NCBI GenBank assembly: GCA_031459615.1
Contig: JAVKIE010000004.1
Location: 1-64,000, forward strand
DNA from: Calidihabitans tengchongensis
Lineage (GTDB): Bacteria > Sysuimicrobiota > Sysuimicrobiia > Sysuimicrobiales > Kaftiobacteriaceae
Length of the DNA stretch: 64,000 nucleotides
Reading direction: 5' to 3'
This document shows positions 1 through 9,247 of the stretch, one piece after another. Below the pieces are notes generated by a model. The model searched no databases. It saw nothing but the letters and a program-made list of their open reading frames with translations, and had not been told where the DNA came from. Both the position numbers and the translations under genes were made by a program. Positions within the stretch are counted from its first letter, which is position 1; each line of letters begins with the position of its first letter.

Positions 1-2373
1 GACGGCCCCGCTTTCCGGTTCACCGAGGGGACGGAGCGGCGCTCCACGGGCTCCTACTACACTCCACCGGATCTCGTCGCCGACCTCGTGGAGCATGCGC
101 TTGGGCCGGTGCTGGCGGAACGGCTACGGCAAGCCAAAGACCGAGAGGCGCGGGAACGGGCAGTCCTTTCAATCAGGGTTCTTGACCCGGCCGTGGGGTC
201 CGGTCACTTCCTGCTCGCGGCGGCGCGAAGGCTTGCGCGCGAACTCGCGCGTATCCGAACCGGTGAGGACGAGCCCCCTCCGGAAGTCGTGCGGGAGGCG
301 GTGCGGGATGTCATCAGCCACTGCATCTACGGAGTAGACAAGAACCCGCTTGCGGTGGAACTCTGCAAGGTCGCTCTTTGGATCGAAAGTCAGGTCGCAG
401 GCAAGCCTCTAACTTTTCTAGACCATCGGATTCGGTGCGGGGATTCGCTCGTCGGGATAGTGGACTTGAAGGCCCTCGAGCAGGGGATCCCCGACGAAGC
501 CTACGAACGGGCCGACCCGGCTCAGCGGAAGCTCTCGCGCCGCTTCCGCGACCGCAACCGTTTGGAGCGAGCAGGCCAGCTTTCATTGGAATTCACGGTT
601 GCGCAGGATCGCCTCCGGGACCTGGCGCACCGCCTGCGCGAAGTGGAGGAGCTGCGGGACGATTCCGCGGCGCTGGTGGCCGAGAAAGCGAGGCGTTATG
701 ACTCTGCTAGGAACCGAGTACAGCGAGAAGAACTGGCCTGCCACTTGTGGACGGCGGCATTTTTCTGGGATCTGAGCCAGGGAGATGGGGGAATACCCAC
801 GACGGGAAGTGTGCGCGCCTGCCTGCGCGGCTCGGCACCGGTGGGGCCCCGCCTCGCGGCACGTGGGCAGGAGGTGGCTTTTCGCCGCCGGTTCTTTCAC
901 TGGCCGCTAGAGTTCCCCGACGTTTTTGCCGGAGAGGGACGATCAGGGTTCGACGTGGTCCTCGGCAACCCGCCTTTCATGGGAGGTCTACGTATCAGCG
1001 GGCAGTTCGGCGAGGCGTATCGCAGGTGGCTCGAGGTCGCTTACGACCCGTTCAGGGGGACCGCCGACCTGTGCGCTGCTTTCTACCGTCGCGCGTTTGA
1101 GCTGCTTCGACCCGGAGGGCGGCTCGGTATGGTGGCCACGAATACGCTCGGCCAGGGGGACACCCGGGAGAGCGGCTTAGCGGTGATCCTGCAGCAGGGC
1201 GGGGCCATCACGTTTGCCCGCCGTTTCATCAAGTGGCCCGGTGCGGCCAATGTGGAAGTCAATCTTGTTGCTATCCGCAAACCCGACCACTCACCACTCG
1301 CCACTCGCGACTCGCCCACCCTTGACGGTCAGCCCGTTCCCTTTATTTCCTCTCGCCTGGATCACGAACCCGAGGGCGACCCCAAGCGCCTGCCCCAGAA
1401 CGAGGGAAGGGCGTTCCAGGGTGATATTGTCCGCGGCCTCGGCTTCGTGCTCGACGCGGCCGAAGCCGAGGCGCTGCTCGCCAAAGACCCCCGGAATGCT
1501 GACTGCTTGTTCCCCTACCTCAACGGCGAAGACCTGAACAGCTACCCAGAACAGAAACCCAGCCGCTGGGTGATTTGCTTCCACGATTGGGGCCTGGAGC
1601 GGGCGCGACGGTATCCAGACCTCCTGCGCATCGTGGATGAGCGCGTCAAACCGGAGCGCGAACGCCTCCGCGGGCCGGGCGATGCCCGCAACAGGGAGTA
1701 CTGGTGGCAGTTCGGTGCCTACCGCACGGGCATGCGCCACGCCATCGCCCCTCTGCGGCGGGTGCTGGTGCGCGCCTTGACCAGTGAAATGCATATGATG
1801 GCCTTTGTGCCAAACGGTTGGATATATTCGCATGCCGTTGGGGTCTTCGCCTTCGACGACGACTACCACTTTGCCTTGCTCCAGTCGAGCGTGCATGAGG
1901 TGTGGCTGCGCAAGCAGGCCTCCAGTCTGCGCACCGACATCCGCTACACGCCCACCGACTGCTTTGACACCTTCCCGTTTCCAGAGCGGGAATACAAGCT
2001 TCGCGGCGATTTGAAACGCCTGCTCGCCATCCCCGAGTTTGCCGAGGCCACCCGGATCGGCGCCGAATACCACGAACACCGGCGGCAGATCATGCTCGCC
2101 CGTAGGCTGGGCCTCACAAAAACCTACAACCTGTTCCACGACCCCCATTGCAACGAGGCAGACATTGTGCGCCTGCGTGAGCTGCATGCCGAGATGGATC
2201 GGGCTATTCTGGCCTGTCACGGCTGGTCCGACATCGAGCTGGGCCACGGCTTTTACCAGAATGATCGGGGGCAGGCGCGGTTTACCGCGTCGCCGGAAGC
2301 ACGCCGGGAGCTGCTCGCGCGGCTTCTAGCGTTGAACAAACAGATCGCGGGGAAACAAGGGAATGCAACCTAG
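1..2373 (+). CDS. Adenine-specific DNA methyltransferase, class I N6-MTase (5' partial)
   Basis: The frame is open from the first base, so the true start lies outside the window. The product would transfer a methyl group from S-adenosylmethionine to adenine in DNA. Visible motifs are RRSTGSYYTP before the first internal start codon (the RxxxGxxYTP signature of Eco57I/PglX-type enzymes), the SAM-binding DPAVGSGHFL near codon 65, and the catalytic NPPF in VLGNPPFMGG near codon 325. A long C-terminal half probably holds the target-recognition region. The stop overlaps the next gene by 11 bases, so the two are co-transcribed. With the DUF3800 and helicase genes downstream it resembles the methylase of DISARM-, BREX- or Druantia-type defence. 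The base composition is less GC-rich than the rest of the window, consistent with transfer. Confidence 0.9.
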   Translation, partial: DGPAFRFTEGTERRSTGSYYTPPDLVADLVEHALGPVLAERLRQAKDREARERAVLSIRVLDPAVGSGHFLLAAARRLARELARIRTGEDEPPPEVVREAVRDVISHCIYGVDKNPLAVELCKVALWIESQVAGKPLTFLDHRIRCGDSLVGIVDLKALEQGIPDEAYERADPAQRKLSRRFRDRNRLERAGQLSLEFTVAQDRLRDLAHRLREVEELRDDSAALVAEKARRYDSARNRVQREELACHLWTAAFFWDLSQGDGGIPTTGSVRACLRGSAPVGPRLAARGQEVAFRRRFFHWPLEFPDVFAGEGRSGFDVVLGNPPFMGGLRISGQFGEAYRRWLEVAYDPFRGTADLCAAFYRRAFELLRPGGRLGMVATNTLGQGDTRESGLAVILQQGGAITFARRFIKWPGAANVEVNLVAIRKPDHSPLATRDSPTLDGQPVPFISSRLDHEPEGDPKRLPQNEGRAFQGDIVRGLGFVLDAAEAEALLAKDPRNADCLFPYLNGEDLNSYPEQKPSRWVICFHDWGLERARRYPDLLRIVDERVKPERERLRGPGDARNREYWWQFGAYRTGMRHAIAPLRRVLVRALTSEMHMMAFVPNGWIYSHAVGVFAFDDDYHFALLQSSVHEVWLRKQASSLRTDIRYTPTDCFDTFPFPEREYKLRGDLKRLLAIPEFAEATRIGAEYHEHRRQIMLARRLGLTKTYNLFHDPHCNEADIVRLRELHAEMDRAILACHGWSDIELGHGFYQNDRGQARFTASPEARRELLARLLALNKQIAGKQGNAT

Positions 2374-3250
2374 CCTGTTTGGACAGGCCGTACCTAAAAC
2401 AGCTCATTTTCTCGTTTTCCACGACGAGAGTGAGCCGGTAGCCAACAAGGGGTGGTTGCTTATCGGGCTGCTGTTCGTGAATCAAAACGCTCACGCACGG
2501 GTCGAGGAAGCCTTGCGTTACCATCGCGAGCAAGAGAACTACTTTGGCGAAATCCATTTCTCCGAGCTGCCCAAGACCTTTGCTGGAGAGTTCGGCGCGA
2601 AAGCCCGCGTTGCCCGGCGCTGGATGAGGGCCTATCAGGACGGCTTGTGCCAAGATGCGCTCTTTACCTGTCTGGCGGTCAATCGCTCCAGTCCTAAATT
2701 CGAACACAAGCGGTTCACTCAGGACTACCATGCGTACAACCGCTTCACAGCAATGGCGATCAAAGCTGGCATCTCGTATTTACTTGTACCGCTGGCCTAC
2801 GACGGGATTACGTTGACGCTTGTGTCGGACGGAAAGGACCGCAAGTCGCGCCCGCAGCAAGGCGTGGTGGATAATTTCGAGGAGTACATCCCGTATCGTG
2901 TGGCATTGGACAACTGGCTGGCCCAGCAGGGTAGCCCGCGATACCCAACGGTTTCCATGAAGCCCATCCAGATTCCCTCCTCGCAGCAATCGGATTTGCT
3001 CCAGTTGACCGACCTTTTACTGGGCGCAACTCAAGCGGCGCTTGTGGGCCTCTCGAAGCGACCCGTCAAGCGGGAACTGGGTGGCATGGTGGTTTCCTGG
3101 TATCGCGATTTGCAAAGGCCTCCTTGGCAGCAGCAATACGGGATGCGGCGAAAATTCAATCTCTGGGGTTTCCCTGATGAGCAGGGGGGGCCCTTCAGTC
3201 ATTTCTCGATGAGGCTAAACGAGTGGCCAGAACAAGCATCATTGTTTTGA
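2363..3250 (+). CDS. DUF3800 domain protein (RNase H-like fold, unknown function)
   Basis: This 295-residue protein carries the N-terminal FHDESE motif typical of DUF3800, in which an acidic DE pair opens a predicted RNase H-like fold. Later segments keep the family's spaced Asp residues, for example VSDGKDRK in the middle and QLTDLLLGA toward the C-terminus. The start overlaps the methyltransferase stop by 11 bases, so the two are translationally linked. DUF3800 proteins recur in restriction and phage-defence loci, where a nuclease role is suspected but unproven. The gene is AT-richer than the window average, like its upstream neighbour. The family call is firm; the biochemical role is inferred. 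Confidence 0.8.
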   Translation: MQPSLFGQAVPKTAHFLVFHDESEPVANKGWLLIGLLFVNQNAHARVEEALRYHREQENYFGEIHFSELPKTFAGEFGAKARVARRWMRAYQDGLCQDALFTCLAVNRSSPKFEHKRFTQDYHAYNRFTAMAIKAGISYLLVPLAYDGITLTLVSDGKDRKSRPQQGVVDNFEEYIPYRVALDNWLAQQGSPRYPTVSMKPIQIPSSQQSDLLQLTDLLLGATQAALVGLSKRPVKRELGGMVVSWYRDLQRPPWQQQYGMRRKFNLWGFPDEQGGPFSHFSMRLNEWPEQASLF

Positions 3251-3347
3251 AAGGTCGCAGGTCTCTTTGCGAATACCGCACCCGTTGCCTATTCTGGAGG
3301 CGTGGGAGAAGCTGTGCAACCGAGAAAAGTCCTGAGGTGAAGGCCTT

Positions 3348-6300
3348 ATGAGCACTATCTTCTGCCTGCATAGTGATGTCCTGGCCGACTACCGGGATTT
3401 CGTCGGGTCGTTCATCCTGATCGCCGATGACCGCCTGCGGGCGTTCGTGCGGCAGCTTCTGGAAGAGGAGCAAAAACTCTGGCCGGAGCCGCTGGTGCAG
3501 CTGTCGCCGGCCTACCGTCTGGACGCCACGGTGGAGGAACTGGCCCAGGAGGGGGTGCTGCACCCGGAGACGGCCCACATCTTCCGCCGGCCCGACGGGC
3601 GGACATATCGGCTCTACCGGCACCAGGTGGAGGCTATCCGCAAGGCCGCAAGGGGTGAGAGCTTCGTCCTCACCTCGGGGACCGGTTCCGGCAAGACCTT
3701 CTGTTACTTCATCCCCATCGTGGACACGGTGGTGCGGCATCCGGAGGTGGCCGACCCGGTGGCCCTCGTGGTCTACCCCATGAACGCCCTGGTGAACTCG
3801 CAACTGCAGGCCTTGCGGCAGCTCAAAGAAAACTACGAGCATCGGACCGGCCGTCCGTTCCCCCTGCGATTTGCCCGATACACCGGCGAAACCCCGGAAG
3901 CAGAGCGGGAAGAGGTCCGCCGCCACCCGCCGCACCTTGTGCTGACCAACTACGTGATGGCCGAGCTGATGCTGGTGCGCCCGGAGGACCGCGCGCTGAT
4001 CCGCCCGCGGCCGGACCTTTCGGTGCCCTTCTTTTTGGTCTTCGACGAACTCCACACCTACCGAGGCCGCCAGGGGGCGGATGTTGCCATGCTGGTGCGG
4101 AGGTTCAAGGCTCGCGTGGAGTGTCCTCGCGTGGTTCACATTGGGACCAGCGCCACCCTGGTAGCCCACCGCGAGGCGACGCCGGAGGAGCGCCGCCGAG
4201 TCGTGGCCCAATTTGCCAGCCGCTTCTTCGGTGCTTCTTTTACCCCGGGGGACGTCATCGAAGAGACCCTGGAGCCGGCCACGCAGGGTGGGCCGCCGAC
4301 CGCCGAAGAACTTCAGCGAGCATTCTTGCAACCGCTTCCCGAGAACCTGGACGCCCTGCGGCGCTACCCCCTGGCCCGCTGGCTTGAGTATGCGCTGGGG
4401 ATTGAGCAGGAACCCGATGGCCGATTCCGCCGCCGCGTTCCCCGACCGCTGTCGGAAGTGGCCCGGGAGCTTTCTGAAGCCGTGGGCCAGCCGGAGGACC
4501 GCTGCCGAGAGGCGCTGGAGGAGCTTCTGACCCGGGCAGCGAAACTGAACCGCCAGCTACAGGAACCGTTCTTCGCCTTCAAGCTGCACCAGTTCATTTC
4601 CCAGGGCCGGGCGGTGTACGCGACCCTGGAACCGGCGGATGTCCGGGAGTTCTCTGCGGAAGGTCAGGTGGTGGCGGAGCGCCCCTTCTTCCCCCTGCGC
4701 TTCTGCCGGGTCTGCGGCCAGGAGTACTACCACGTGCTTCGCGGTGAGGGCGTCTTCCTCCCGCACCCCCTGGGCGGCGAAATCGTCGACGAAGGGCTCG
4801 AACCGGGCTACCTGGGCTTCGTGGACGACTGGGGTGAGGACCAGATTCCCGACGACTGGCTGGATCCGCGGGGTCGCCCCTCGCCCACGTGGCGGGACCG
4901 GGTACCCCGGCCGGTGTGGGTACGCCCGGACGGGTCGTTTTTCCAGGAACCGGTGGAGGGAGTCCCCATCGCCTGGTGGCAGGCCGGGAAATTCTGGCTG
5001 TGCCTGCGGTGTGGCGAGTACTACACGGGGCGCGAGCAGGACTTCACGAAACTTTCCCATCTCTCCAGCGAGGGTCGCTCGTCCGCCACCACGGTCTTCG
5101 CTAGCGCGGTGCTGCGGCATGCCGCCCGAACGGGTGCAGCTCGCGACAAGCTCCTTACCTTTACGGACAGCCGCCAGGACGCCTCCTTGCAGGCCGGGCA
5201 CTTTAACGACTTCGTGCACATGGCGGTGCTCCGGGCGGGGCTTTACGCCGCGCTGCGGGAGCATAAGGAGCTCAGGTTTGAACGCGTGGCCCGTGAAACC
5301 GTAGGGCGTATGGGCCTGGAGCTGCGCGATATCGCCCAGAACCCCGCCCTCGACCCGGTCTCCCCCGCCGCCCGCCAGGTGCGGGATGTCTTCCGTGACC
5401 TGACCGAGTACCGCCTGTACGCAGATCTGCGGCGGGGGTGGCGCGTCCTGCAACCCAACCTGGAAGACGTGGGCCTGCTCCGCATCGAGTACGCTGGGCT
5501 CGAGGAGGTATGCGTTCGTGACGAGGTGTGGCGGGGTATCCCGGTGCTTCGACGGAGTTCCCCCGAGGTCCGGACGAGGATCGTCCGGGCATTCCTTGAC
5601 CACCTCCGGAAACGCCTGGCCATCGACGTCCAGGCGCTGGACGGGAATTTCCAGCGTCAACTGGTTAGAAGATCCCAGCAACTCCTCAACGACTTCTGGG
5701 GTATTGACCCGGACACGGAGTACCTCCGCGAAGCAGCGTGGTTCGTTAGACCCACCGGATCAGCGGGGGAACTGCCGCGGGAGGGTACCTTTTACCACCT
5801 GAGCCCACGCTCTGCGATTGGCCGCTACCTCGTAGATGAGCTGGAGCTCGGCAGGCTTGAGCCATTCCTCGAAAGCTTCCTTCGGGTCCTGGTGGAGCAG
5901 GGGTTCCTGCGGCGTGCCGACCCGCTCAACGGGTTCGAGCCCTACCGCCTGGATGCTTCCTGCCTCGCGTGGCGTCTGGGAGATGGGACAGTGCCACCTC
6001 CCGACCCGGTTTACACGCGACGGGATCGTGCGCAGGACGTGCCGGTGCCTGTCAACCGCTTCTTCCAGCAATTTTACCGGGAGGCGGCCCGCGAGCTGGC
6101 CTCCCTCGAAGCGCGGGAACACACAGCTCAGGTGGTGGCCGTCGGCGAGCGGGAGCGACGGGAGCGGCGGTTCCGCTGGCTTTCGGAGGACCAGCAGGAC
6201 CCCGACCTCGGCCGGCGACTTCCATACCTGATCTGCACCCCTACGATGGAGCTGGGGATCGACATCGCCGACCTCGACGTGGTCCACATGCGCAACGTCC

Positions 6301-8420
6301 CACCCACCCCGGCCAACTACGCGCAGCGGAGTGGCCGGGCGGGCCGGCAGGGACAGCCGGGGCTCATCCTGACCTATTGCTCCGCGGGCAGCAGCCACGA
6401 CCAGTACTTTTTCCGCAACCGCACCGAGATGGTGGCGGGAGCGGTGCGGGCTCCGAGCCTTGATCTGGCCAACGAGGCTCTCGTCCGGGCCCACGTGCAG
6501 GCAGAGTGGCTGGCGCAGGTCGCCTTGCCCCTGCATAAGTCCATCGAACAGGTGGCGGACACCGAACGCTTCCCGGAACTGCCGCTGCGAGAGAACGCAG
6601 CCGCGCAAATCCGGTTATCTCCGCAAAACCAAGCTCTTGTCCGGCGGCGGCTGGAGCGCATCCTCGAGGCGGATCTCCCGCAACTCCAACAGTCCGGGTG
6701 GTTCACCGAGCAGTGGATTGAGAGGGTGATCGAGGAAGCTCCGCGCCGGTTCGACGAGGCGTTCGAACGGTGGCGGGAACTGTTCCGAATCGCGACTGCC
6801 CAGCTTCAACGGGCCCACCAGGAGATGACGGGCGCCCGAGGAAAGGAAGCACAGCAGCAGGCGCGTCGTCTTCAGGACGAAGCGCTGCGCCAGCGCAACC
6901 TCCTCCTACAGGTAGAAGTGGCCCGGGAGGAGAGTGACTTCTACCCGTACCGCTACCTGGCCACGGAAGGCTTCCTACCCGGGTATAACTTCCCCGCCCT
7001 TCCCGTGCGGGCTTGGGTGCCGCGTGGGGATGGCGAGTTCATCTCCCGGCCCCGGGCGCTGGCCATCCGCGAGTTCGCTCCGTACAACATCGTCTACCAC
7101 GAGGGTGCCAAATGGCAGGTGCGGCAGTTTTCGCTTCCGCCCGGCGGGCTGGAGCAGCGCCAGACAACCCGCAAGCTCTGCCGCGAGTGCGGCGCTTTCA
7201 CCGATCCGCACGACGACCGCTGCCCGGTCTGCGGTGTGCTCTTCGACGCGTCCAACAGCGAAGTTGTCTCGTTGCTGGACCTGCCCAACGTGAGACTTTT
7301 CCGTCACGAGCGCATCACTTGTAACGATGAGGAACGCGTGCGGCGCGGGTACGATGTCCAGGTGGCCTATCGCTTCGCAGCGGCCGCTTCGGGCTACCGG
7401 ACGGTGGAGGCCGACGCCCTGGTCGAGGGGCGTCCGATATTCCGGCTGACGTATGGGCCAGCGGCCACGCTCCTCTACGTGAACCGCGGCTGGAGGGGGC
7501 GGCCGGCGGGCTTCGTCGTGGATCTGGCCTCCGGAGAGCTCTTCACAGACGGACAGGTGGAGAACGAAGCGAGGCAGAACCGACGTCCCGGACCTCCTCA
7601 GGCGACTCAGCACCGAGCGCGTCTGGCACTGTGCGTATGGGAGACGCAGAACATCCTCCTCCTCCGGGCCATGGAGCCAGGGTTTCTCGACAGCGAGAAG
7701 GCGGTCGTGAGCCTGCTGTACGCTCTCAAGCGCGGGATCGAGCACACGTTCCAGCTCGAGGAGAGGGAGCTGGGCGTCCAGCGCGTGGGGCGCAGAGAGA
7801 AGGCCGCGCTGCTCCTTTACGAGGCCGCCGAGGGAGGACTCGGGGTGCTGCGTCGCCTCGTGGAAGAACCGGACGCGTTGGCCGCGGTCGCCCGGGAGGC
7901 GCTGCGGGTGTGCCACTACTCCGAGGACGGGACTGATCTGAAATCCGACTGCGTTCAGGCCTGTTACGAGTGCCTCCTGAGCTACACCAACCAGCCGGAC
8001 GCCTTGAAGCTGGATCGCCGAGAGGTTCGAAAGATCCTGCGTGCTTTGCTGGGCTGTCGGGTTGAGCCGCGGATCCAGGGGATGAGCCGGAAGGAGCATC
8101 TGGAAGCGCTCCGTACCCGCACGCAATCGGAGTTCGAACGCCAGTTCCTGGGCTTTCTGGCTGAAGGCGGCTACCGGCTCCCCGACGAGGCCCAGAAGTC
8201 CTTCAGGGAGCCGCGGTGCATCGCTGACTTCTTCTACGAACCTAACATCGTAGTCTTCTGCGACGGCCCGCTCCATGACCAGCCGGGCCAGCAGCGTATT
8301 GACGGGCAGGTGCGCCGCGAACTCACCTCCTTGGGCTACCGCGTGATCGTCATCCGGTGGGACCAGGACCTGAATGCCCAGGTCGCACGCTTCCCGGAGG
8401 TATTCGGACATGGCGGTTGA
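3348..8420 (+). CDS. Giant DEAD/DEAH-type helicase with DUF1998 and C-terminal nuclease-like domain
   Basis: This 1690-residue protein has a Walker A motif (SGTGSGKT, about residue 112), a DELH box (about 233), GTSATL motif III and the motif VI segment QRSGRAGRQGQ (about 992). Cysteine pairs typical of zinc ribbons occur as CRVCG, CLRCG and CRECG...CPVCG. The DUF1998 signature CYECLLSYTNQ lies near residue 1538. The last 100 residues resemble a Vsr/DUF559-type PD-(D/E)XK fold (IADFFYEPN, then VVFCDG and HDQ). Helicase plus DUF1998 is the core of DISARM DrmA/DrmB and of Druantia DruE; here both are in one chain with a nuclease-like tail. It probably translocates on or remodels invading DNA. 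The ATG follows a 97-base gap after the DUF3800 gene. Confidence 0.88.
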   Translation: MSTIFCLHSDVLADYRDFVGSFILIADDRLRAFVRQLLEEEQKLWPEPLVQLSPAYRLDATVEELAQEGVLHPETAHIFRRPDGRTYRLYRHQVEAIRKAARGESFVLTSGTGSGKTFCYFIPIVDTVVRHPEVADPVALVVYPMNALVNSQLQALRQLKENYEHRTGRPFPLRFARYTGETPEAEREEVRRHPPHLVLTNYVMAELMLVRPEDRALIRPRPDLSVPFFLVFDELHTYRGRQGADVAMLVRRFKARVECPRVVHIGTSATLVAHREATPEERRRVVAQFASRFFGASFTPGDVIEETLEPATQGGPPTAEELQRAFLQPLPENLDALRRYPLARWLEYALGIEQEPDGRFRRRVPRPLSEVARELSEAVGQPEDRCREALEELLTRAAKLNRQLQEPFFAFKLHQFISQGRAVYATLEPADVREFSAEGQVVAERPFFPLRFCRVCGQEYYHVLRGEGVFLPHPLGGEIVDEGLEPGYLGFVDDWGEDQIPDDWLDPRGRPSPTWRDRVPRPVWVRPDGSFFQEPVEGVPIAWWQAGKFWLCLRCGEYYTGREQDFTKLSHLSSEGRSSATTVFASAVLRHAARTGAARDKLLTFTDSRQDASLQAGHFNDFVHMAVLRAGLYAALREHKELRFERVARETVGRMGLELRDIAQNPALDPVSPAARQVRDVFRDLTEYRLYADLRRGWRVLQPNLEDVGLLRIEYAGLEEVCVRDEVWRGIPVLRRSSPEVRTRIVRAFLDHLRKRLAIDVQALDGNFQRQLVRRSQQLLNDFWGIDPDTEYLREAAWFVRPTGSAGELPREGTFYHLSPRSAIGRYLVDELELGRLEPFLESFLRVLVEQGFLRRADPLNGFEPYRLDASCLAWRLGDGTVPPPDPVYTRRDRAQDVPVPVNRFFQQFYREAARELASLEAREHTAQVVAVGERERRERRFRWLSEDQQDPDLGRRLPYLICTPTMELGIDIADLDVVHMRNVPPTPANYAQRSGRAGRQGQPGLILTYCSAGSSHDQYFFRNRTEMVAGAVRAPSLDLANEALVRAHVQAEWLAQVALPLHKSIEQVADTERFPELPLRENAAAQIRLSPQNQALVRRRLERILEADLPQLQQSGWFTEQWIERVIEEAPRRFDEAFERWRELFRIATAQLQRAHQEMTGARGKEAQQQARRLQDEALRQRNLLLQVEVAREESDFYPYRYLATEGFLPGYNFPALPVRAWVPRGDGEFISRPRALAIREFAPYNIVYHEGAKWQVRQFSLPPGGLEQRQTTRKLCRECGAFTDPHDDRCPVCGVLFDASNSEVVSLLDLPNVRLFRHERITCNDEERVRRGYDVQVAYRFAAAASGYRTVEADALVEGRPIFRLTYGPAATLLYVNRGWRGRPAGFVVDLASGELFTDGQVENEARQNRRPGPPQATQHRARLALCVWETQNILLLRAMEPGFLDSEKAVVSLLYALKRGIEHTFQLEERELGVQRVGRREKAALLLYEAAEGGLGVLRRLVEEPDALAAVAREALRVCHYSEDGTDLKSDCVQACYECLLSYTNQPDALKLDRREVRKILRALLGCRVEPRIQGMSRKEHLEALRTRTQSEFERQFLGFLAEGGYRLPDEAQKSFREPRCIADFFYEPNIVVFCDGPLHDQPGQQRIDGQVRRELTSLGYRVIVIRWDQDLNAQVARFPEVFGHGG

Positions 8421-8487
8421 GCCCGAGGTCGTCGCCTACGCCCGCGATGGCCTCTTCGATTTGTACGGCTGTTCCGGGGATGGGTAG
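8410..8487 (+). pseudogene. 5' end of a truncated fourth gene of the defence-like operon
   Basis: An ATG overlaps the helicase stop by 11 bases and is preceded by GGAGG at 9-base spacing, so it looks like a genuine operon start. The reading frame begins MAVEPEVVAYARDG and stops after 25 codons, just where sequence of a copD-like gene begins on the other strand. I read this as a gene cut by a deletion or rearrangement. Its family cannot be told from 25 residues. Confidence 0.5.
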
Positions 8488-8622
8488 AGGAAGGCGAGGG
8501 CGGCACGCTGGGCGTCGGGGGGGGCGGCGCAGCGGGGGGATGGCCACGAGGGCGAGGAAGACCATGCCCCCGATCCACACGACGGCGGCCAGGAGGCGCG
8601 GGAAGACGACAACGTGGTACAC
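8488..8622 (-). pseudogene. copD-like N-terminal remnant
   Basis: Read leftwards from GTG at 8622, the product begins with one hydrophobic helix containing AAVVWIGGMVFLALV, the N-terminal signature of copper-resistance D (CopD) family membrane proteins. After IPPLRR the frame is lost in a run of eight C, and a segment like QRAALAF continues in another frame. The sequence ends at the junction with the truncated gene after the helicase. Only about 45 codons remain, so it is not functional. A second, different decayed copD lies at 12757-13262. Confidence 0.5.
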
Positions 8623-8747
8623 CGCACTTTTAGCCCAATAGACCTGATTCCAGATTTCATTCCTCTTTTGGGTTACCTCGACGACCTCTTTGGGTACTTA
8701 TCGTAGTCGCCGTCGTCTGGTCAGTCGTGCAAGCGGTGAGAAACTAA
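8623..8747 (+). pseudogene. DUF1232 (YkvA-like) C-terminal remnant, frameshifted
   Basis: The plus strand encodes TFSPIDLIPDFIPLLGYLDD, the hallmark of the DUF1232/YkvA family (SPIDLIPDFIP followed by GYLDD). One base is missing after DDL. The continuing frame gives a hydrophobic tail ending WSVVQAVRN and a stop at 8745-8747. The N-terminal half and any start codon are absent, and the fragment abuts the copD remnant head to head. It is a dead gene fragment too short to be called as a gene. Confidence 0.6.
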
Positions 8748-8763
8748 AAGGTCCAATAATGGT

Positions 8764-9243
8764 TCAGGGCCTCCTCCGGTGTGGCCGCCTCGGTGAGGGC
8801 ACGCCGGTGGAACTCGACCCGCTACCCTCAGCGTCCTCGAGGATCGGGCAGATGCAGGGGGCCCGGGGGGTTGTGCCGTCCGCCCGACGCCGCAGCTGCC
8901 GCAGCTCCTGGCGCCACCCCCGCAAGGCTCGCAGCTGATCTTCCACCTCCGCCAGCTTGCGGTCCAGCCAGTCCCGCACGTGCCCGCACGGCAGCTCCCC
9001 CCGGTCCCGCAGCCGGAACACCTCCGCCACCTCCCCCAGGCTGAGGCCCGCCCGTTTGGCCCGCAGCACGAACCGCAACCGCTCCCGATCCGTCTCTACG
9101 TACACCCGGTACCCGGACGGCGTCCTCCCGGGATGCAGCAGTCCCACCGACTCGTAGTACCGCAGGGTCCTCGGGTTGAGGCCGAACTCCCGGGCCAGCT
9201 CGCCGATCCGGGCCCCGACCTCCTCGCTCATCCGCCCACGCAC
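8764..9243 (-). CDS. MerR-family metal-responsive regulator
   Basis: A winged-helix DNA-binding domain opens with RIGELAREFGLNPRTLRYYE, the MerR-family signature. It is followed by the dimerisation helix and a C-terminal CICPILE motif. With the earlier cysteine in ELPCGHV this supplies thiolate ligands, a pattern seen in Zn/Pb/Cd/Cu sensors such as ZntR, CadR and CueR. The GTG at 9243 is chosen because AGGAGG lies 7 bases upstream. It begins 5 bases after the stop of the P1B-ATPase gene, so the two form an operon. MerR proteins bind promoters with unusually long spacers, and such a promoter precedes the ATPase. Which metal is sensed cannot be decided here; copper is favoured by context. Confidence 0.85.
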   Translation of the reverse strand: MRGRMSEEVGARIGELAREFGLNPRTLRYYESVGLLHPGRTPSGYRVYVETDRERLRFVLRAKRAGLSLGEVAEVFRLRDRGELPCGHVRDWLDRKLAEVEDQLRALRGWRQELRQLRRRADGTTPRAPCICPILEDAEGSGSSSTGVPSPRRPHRRRP

Positions 9244-9247
9244 GGAT

